Shown here piece by piece: positions 61,001 through 64,000 of a DNA stretch of 64,000 bases. The stretch lies in NCBI RefSeq assembly GCF_001422205.1, contig NZ_LMMJ01000007.1, positions 434,870-498,869 on the forward strand, in the 5' to 3' direction. The notes beneath the pieces were generated by a model that was given only the letters and a program-made list of their open reading frames with translations, did no database searches and was not told the origin of the DNA. Source of the stretch: Curtobacterium sp. Leaf261 (lineage in GTDB: Bacteria; Actinomycetota; Actinomycetes; Actinomycetales; Microbacteriaceae). How positions within the stretch are numbered: position 1 is the first letter of the stretch; each line of letters opens with the position of its first letter. The translations under genes and the position numbers were made by a program.

Positions 61001-61636
61001 CGGACTCGCCGCGGCCGTCCGGAACAGCGGGACGAGACGGTCCACAGCGCGCCGGACCGTCTCGTCGAACGCCCAGAGCTGCAGCTGCGGGACCACGGCA
61101 CGCACCGAGATCGTCACGTGGTCGACGTCGTCACGGGCCAGCAGGTCGGCGGTGCCCCGGAGCCGCCGATCGGACTCGGCGGTGCCGAGGACGCCCTCGC
61201 CGAGCAGCGTGAGGTCGAGCGAGGTCCCCGGGCCACGGAGCTTCGCGAGCGCCGCGCCGAGCTTCGCCGGGGTCGCGTCGACGACCAGGTGTCCGGTCAT
61301 CCGACGGAGGATGCGCCTCGCCGTCGGGACCACCGCCCACGGCATCATCTGGGCGAACCCGCCGCCGACGGACACCGCGCCGCGGAGGTACCACGCGAGG
61401 GGGTCCGGGACGTCCTGGCTCAGGCGTTCGAGGTTCGCGGCGGCGACCTTCGGGTCGTCCGGACGGATCACCCGGTCGATGAACCCGAGCGTGAAGTCGA
61501 GGCCCCGCTCGTCGCGGAGCACCCCGGCGAGCCGAGCCGCACCGGGATCGGGCTTGACGCCGGCGGACGCTGCGAGCCACCGACGGACGAGGGCGACGGC
61601 GTCGTCGGTGCAGTCCTCGAGGCGCGCGTCCGACAT
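58076..61636 (-). CDS. putA: Bifunctional proline dehydrogenase / glutamate-semialdehyde dehydrogenase, catalytic Cys replaced
   Basis: 1186 residues. The N-terminal proline dehydrogenase (TIM barrel) shows KLVTLDVDRHRDLDVT and LGLQGGIVLPASLPES. The ALDH module (about 530-1000) has PWNFPVTIPAAG, GSGVVLKPAPQA, LTGSADTARSF and AETSGKNA with Glu709. The nucleophile position 34 residues later is Ala743 in FGHAGQKASAAS, where Cys is expected. A further C-terminal region (about 1000-1186) ends in a PutA-type domain. FAD-dependent proline oxidation should work; P5C oxidation should not unless another enzyme supplies it. It is divergent from the MarR gene. Confidence 0.9.
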   Translation of the reverse strand: MSDARLEDCTDDAVALVRRWLAASAGVKPDPGAARLAGVLRDERGLDFTLGFIDRVIRPDDPKVAAANLERLSQDVPDPLAWYLRGAVSVGGGFAQMMPWAVVPTARRILRRMTGHLVVDATPAKLGAALAKLRGPGTSLDLTLLGEGVLGTAESDRRLRGTADLLARDDVDHVTISVRAVVPQLQLWAFDETVRRAVDRLVPLFRTAAASPVPKLVTLDVDRHRDLDVTVSVFRTLLDRQEFLGLQGGIVLPASLPESRQALDDLTAWAQGRRARGGAPITVRIVTGSNPPAERVESVLREWPLATWADRRETDTALLRMLDTALDPARTAAVRIGVPGHDLFQLATAWVLAERRGVTDAVDVEMLLGTASTTTAAIRETVGRILLSAPIAPSDGFHTAVGYLARRLQDSAGHELFVATPMEAGVDASVFERERNRLLAAVAALGDPAPSSNRTQDRTAPVGAPSHVDAFRNAADTDPSVAANRSWALDVLRRVPSSSLGRQTIRGARVVDRGRLERIIAQTAQAGVNWGRQDPEVRAELLDLIGHELEERRADLIEVMAAETGKTFAEADTEVSEAIDHAHDAADRARHLGDVSGAVLVPPRLTVVVPPWNFPVTIPAAGVLSALAAGSGVVLKPAPQARRSGAVLADVLWDAGVPHSLLALVDVDEEQLGRHLVAHPAVDRVILTGSADTARSFKWWRAGLPLVAETSGKNAIVVTPSADLDLAVQDIVASAFGHAGQKASAASLVVLVGSAGQSERFRSQLVDAVRTIRVAWPDDPSAQMGPLIEEPRAVLRTGLTELAPGESWLVQPQPLDDSGRLWSPGVRDGVRPGSAFHQTEYFGPVLGIMQAETLGDAIAIQNGTDYGLTAGIHSLDVDEVAFWIDRVEAGNLSVNRGITGAIVRRQPFGGWKRSAVGTGTKAGGPLSVVMLGRFERTERVPHRSIRLQGLPSRVANLIEASRQGLTFDEFDQVRAGALSDVEARASEYGASHDPSGLVVERNVLRYRPQSVIVRRSEGAPTGDLVRVLAAATAARAHVLLSTAVPLPGQLVQLLASARSPLDVVDHVVESDAEWLARAASGAIFREQWSSGAVEEEQDDLTRALTPTYDAIPHTAFGGPGARVRLVGGGSIALEEALGASADVAIHDGPVVDSGIVEMLPFLREQSVSITAHRFGTLDPDFAELRV

Positions 61637-61787
61637 GCTCCGATCGTATGCCGCGACACCCACGCGACCTGGAGGCCCGCTGCGCGCGCCCCACGGATCG
61701 GCCGTGCCCGGAGCGATCTCCTCCCGACGGCGGGGACGGGTGTTCCCGCGCGGGACCGGCGCGCCGCGCGACAGTACGCTGGTGCGC

Positions 61788-62246
61788 ATGCCGACCCGGG
61801 GTGACGAGCACGACTGGACGTCGTGGGACGCCTTCCACGACGTGTGGCGGCGGCTCGACCGCGCGCTCGACCACGCGGTGCAGGAGCACGCCGGGATCTC
61901 GATCCCGGAGTTCGAGATCCTGATCGGCCTGCACCGCGCCCCGGAGCACCGCCTCCGCGTGCGGGACATCGCAGCCGGGATCGGCTGGGAGAAGTCCCGT
62001 GTCAGCCATCAGGTGACGAGGATGGTGTCCCGCGGACTCGTGGACCGCGAGGACTGCCCGACCGACGGCCGCGGCAGCTGGATCACGATGACGACGGCGG
62101 GTCGCCGGGCGGTGCTCGGCGGCATCCGCGCGCACACCGCCGCGCTCGAGCGCCTGTTCTGGGAGCCGCTCGGCGACGACACCGACGCGGTCCGCGCCGC
62201 GTCGCAGCGCATCCTGACCCGGCTGGGCCCGGACCTCGACGACTGA
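61788..62246 (+). CDS. MarR-family transcriptional regulator
   Basis: 152 residues with a winged HTH: RLRVRDIAAGIGWEKSRVSH as recognition helix, MVSRGLVDREDCPTDGRGSW as wing, and flanking dimerisation helices. Start 61788 (GTG 61782 in frame); a TACGCT 8 bp upstream may be a -10 of a leaderless mRNA. Divergent from putA; either putA or the downstream NmrA-like gene could be the target. Confidence 0.88.
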   Translation: MPTRGDEHDWTSWDAFHDVWRRLDRALDHAVQEHAGISIPEFEILIGLHRAPEHRLRVRDIAAGIGWEKSRVSHQVTRMVSRGLVDREDCPTDGRGSWITMTTAGRRAVLGGIRAHTAALERLFWEPLGDDTDAVRAASQRILTRLGPDLDD

Positions 62247-62327
62247 CCCGCACCGTTCCTCCCGTCCGTCCCGCCGGTCCCGTTCGGGTCGGGACCGGCT
62301 GTCGGACGGGAGGCGCGGCGCGGGTCA
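62244..62327. repeat. Family-1 repeat, split inverted pair
   Basis: CCGCACCGTTCCTCCCGTCCG (about 62249 on) and its inverted partner CGGACGGGAGGCGCGGCG (62303 on) enclose a CCGGTCCCGTTCGGGTCGGGACCGG hairpin read here as GGTCCCG/CGGGACC. It lies after the MarR gene. Confidence 0.7.
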
Positions 62328-62392
62328 CACGGGTCGCCTGCGACCCCGCATGGTCACGCCGGTCAGCGCACGGCGCCGCAGGGTCACGCCGG

Positions 62393-63247
62393 TCAGCGCG
62401 CTGCGCGGAGCCCGTCGTAGAGCGGCGTCGTCGGTCGGCCGGTGAGCGTCGACAGGTCGTGGGTGACCTCGGCCAGGGTGCCCTCGGCGATGTTGCCGTC
62501 GAGTGCCGTGACGAAGCCGACCGTGCCGGCGTCGAGACCGGCGGCCTCGAGGCGGCGAGCGTGCTCCGCGGTGTCGACGGACACGAGCGCGACGGGCTCG
62601 CCGAGGACGTCCGTGAACGTGGCGGCGAGGTCCTCGAACGTCCAGGCGACGTCGCCGCCGAGCTCGTACACCCGGCCGTCGTGACCGTCCGTGGTCAGCA
62701 CCACGGCAGCAGCATCGGCGTAGTCGGCCCGGGATGCACTCGCGACCCGGCCGTCCCCGGCGCTTGTCAGGAGCTCGTGGGTCGCGGCGGCCTGCTCGAG
62801 CTGCCCGACGTAGTTCTCGGTGTACCAGTTGTTGCGGAGCAGCGCGGTGGGGATGCCCGAGGCGGCGAGGAGCTCCTCGGTGGCCTTGTGCTCGGGCGCG
62901 AGGACCAGCGTGGTGTCGTCCGCGCGCGGTGCCGACGTGTACGCGATGAACCCGACGCCCGCGGCCGCGGCTGCGTCGATCACCGAGCGGTGCTGGTCGA
63001 CGCGCTGGCCGACCTCGCTGCCCGAGACGAGCAGGAGTCGCTCGACGCCCTGGAACGCGGCGGTGAGCGCGGGGACGTCGCCGTATGCCGCCTCGCGGAC
63101 GGTCACGCCGAGGTCCGCGACCGGCTGGGCCTTCGTGGTGTCCCGGACGACCGCGACGATGTCGGACGGGGTGGTGCCGCGAGCGATGAGTGCGTCGACG
63201 ACGAGACGGCCGAGGGCGCCCGTGGCGCCGGTGAGTGCGATGGTCAT
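62393..63247 (-). CDS. NmrA-like NAD(P)-binding oxidoreductase (QOR2-like)
   Basis: 284 residues. Atypical SDR with IALTGATGALGRLVVDALIA at the N-terminus, RLLLVSGSEVGQRVDQHRSV, FIAYTSAPRAD and LLRNNWYTENYVGQLEQAA, as in NAD(P)H:quinone oxidoreductase QOR2/YtfG. The stop codon lies inside the second copy of an imperfect 30-bp repeat (GGTCACGCCGGTCAGCGC at 62352 and 62382). Confidence 0.88.
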   Translation of the reverse strand: MTIALTGATGALGRLVVDALIARGTTPSDIVAVVRDTTKAQPVADLGVTVREAAYGDVPALTAAFQGVERLLLVSGSEVGQRVDQHRSVIDAAAAAGVGFIAYTSAPRADDTTLVLAPEHKATEELLAASGIPTALLRNNWYTENYVGQLEQAAATHELLTSAGDGRVASASRADYADAAAVVLTTDGHDGRVYELGGDVAWTFEDLAATFTDVLGEPVALVSVDTAEHARRLEAAGLDAGTVGFVTALDGNIAEGTLAEVTHDLSTLTGRPTTPLYDGLRAAR

Positions 63248-63283
63248 GCAGGCGGGAACCGTTGACGCGTCACCGACATTCCC

Positions 63284-63330
63284 GGTCGTCCGGCCCCGGT
63301 CGTCCGGCCCCGGTCGTCCGGCCCCGGAGG
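63284..63330. repeat. 14-bp tandem repeat, three copies
   Basis: CCGGTCGTCCGGCC units in direct succession in the spacer between the NmrA-like gene start and the AlkA-like gene end. Confidence 0.85.
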
Positions 63331-63336
63331 CCGAGC

Positions 63337-64000
63337 TCAGTGGAAGCGGTGGTCCTGGATGGTCATCCGCGGGCCGAACGACGGCTTCCGGAACCCGCTC
63401 CCGCCGATGAGCCGCATCACCCGCTCGCGGTGCCCACGCCACGGATCGAGCAGCTCGAGCATGCCGTCGTCGTCCACCGGCGCCCCGACGAGCGCCCATC
63501 CGACGACCGCCGGCAGGTGGTAGTCCCCGACGCTCGGCGAGTCCGGGTCGCCGTGCGATCGCTGCGCGGTCTCGGCGGCCGTCCACACGCCAATGCCGGG
63601 GACGGACATGAGGCGGCGCGCGACCTCCTCGCCGCCGCGCCCCAGCGACAGCGTCCGCTCGAGTGCCGGAGCCACCCGCATCGCGCGCATGACCGTCGCC
63701 GAGCGGCCCGGCTCGATGCCCGCACGGTGCCACTCCCAGCTCGGGATGCGCGCCCAGTCCTCGGCGTCGGGCGGGACGAACAGCCCCTCCGGCGCAGGGC
63801 CAGGAGCCGGGGTGCCGTACGCGCGGACGAGGTACCGCCACGCGCGCCAGGCCTGCCGCGAGGTCACCTTCTGCTCCATGATCGCCGGTACGAGCATCGC
63901 CACGACGGTGTTCGTGCGGCAGAGCCGTAACCCCGGTTGGCGATGTCGTGCCGCAGCGAGGAAGGCGTTCGTGGAGACGTCGAGCTCGGACCAGTCGTCC
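63337..64000 (-). CDS. AlkA-type DNA-3-methyladenine glycosylase (partial)
   Basis: The frame is open to the window edge, so the 5' part lies outside. It reads from DDWSELDVSTNAFL through MLVPAIMEQKVTSRQAWRAW, the helix-hairpin-helix LMSVPGIGVWTAAET, and SVGDYHLPAVVGWAL with the catalytic Asp, to the stop at 63337. It removes alkylated bases to start base-excision repair. Internal ATGs near 63903 are too far into the fold to be the true start. Confidence 0.85.
   Translation of the reverse strand, partial: DDWSELDVSTNAFLAAARHRQPGLRLCRTNTVVAMLVPAIMEQKVTSRQAWRAWRYLVRAYGTPAPGPAPEGLFVPPDAEDWARIPSWEWHRAGIEPGRSATVMRAMRVAPALERTLSLGRGGEEVARRLMSVPGIGVWTAAETAQRSHGDPDSPSVGDYHLPAVVGWALVGAPVDDDGMLELLDPWRGHRERVMRLIGGSGFRKPSFGPRMTIQDHRFH

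Noticed and set aside
57857-61804. 1315-codon open frame on the plus strand opposite putA
   Set aside because: It mirrors the minus-strand codon pattern of putA, has no domain logic and is Arg/Pro/Asp-rich as expected of an antisense shadow in GC-rich DNA.

Overview
The window is high-GC actinobacterial DNA. Gene order (tilS-hpt-ftsH-folP-folB-folK-DUF3180-two PH-domain proteins-DUF2520-lysS), codon use and small-gene content point to Microbacteriaceae, and Curtobacterium is my best guess; this is inference from content only. Nearly all of it reads as ordinary chromosome, dense and GC-rich, with many ATGA/GTGA stop-start overlaps inside operons.

Layout. 1-7.1 kb: a mannoside utilisation locus. 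A GH38 alpha-mannosidase, two sugar permeases and a lipoprotein binding protein (cut by the window edge) form a translationally coupled operon. It diverges from a putative (alpha/alpha)6 glycosidase across a twin LacI-type palindrome. 7.2-13.1 kb: a small ABM-domain protein, a GntR/UTRA regulator and a divergent amino-sugar operon (GatZ/KbaZ-like, AgaS-like, BadF-type kinase, DMT permease). 13.2-19.5 kb: assorted single genes (TetR, F420-type NADP reductase, Tat-exported FAD oxidase, GNAT, CsbD, SDR with a divergent MmyB-type regulator).

19.56-22.89 kb: a 3.3-kb remnant of an integrated element at the 3' end of tRNA-Ser(CGA). It is bounded by a 24-bp direct repeat. It holds an integrase C-terminal fragment fused by deletion to a truncated virion-type protein, an excisionase-like protein, a lipoprotein and a membrane/coiled-coil protein.

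23-31.5 kb: SGNH hydrolase, radA, SseB-like and membrane-anchored proteins. There are also two paralogous secreted proteins built from about 80-residue repeats (4 versus 2 copies), separated by argA and a His/Asp-rich protein. 31.6-38.1 kb: clpC, a stand-alone Clp N-domain protein, NAD kinase, a group-2 sigma factor with an unusual upstream region, and three very small genes. 38.2-49.9 kb: the conserved lysS-to-tilS block plus ppa, with no folE in its usual place. 50-52.8 kb: tandem NlpC/P60 and M23 cell-wall hydrolases behind a long leader that resembles a c-di-AMP (ydaO) riboswitch. 53.0-53.4 kb: tRNA-Glu, tRNA-Asp, tRNA-Phe. 53.7-61.6 kb: rocD and ddaH, an Lrp regulator with a DUF2071 gene, a tyrosine phosphatase, and a bifunctional PutA whose aldehyde dehydrogenase module has alanine where the catalytic cysteine should be. 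61.8-64 kb: MarR regulator, NmrA-like reductase, and a partial AlkA-type glycosylase.

Three families of dispersed palindromic repeats sit between genes, and a few half-copies lie inside gene 3' ends: a GGACGGGAGGCACGG hairpin, an AACACCGCCC hairpin and a 74-bp GTGTTCWGAACAC-bounded element.
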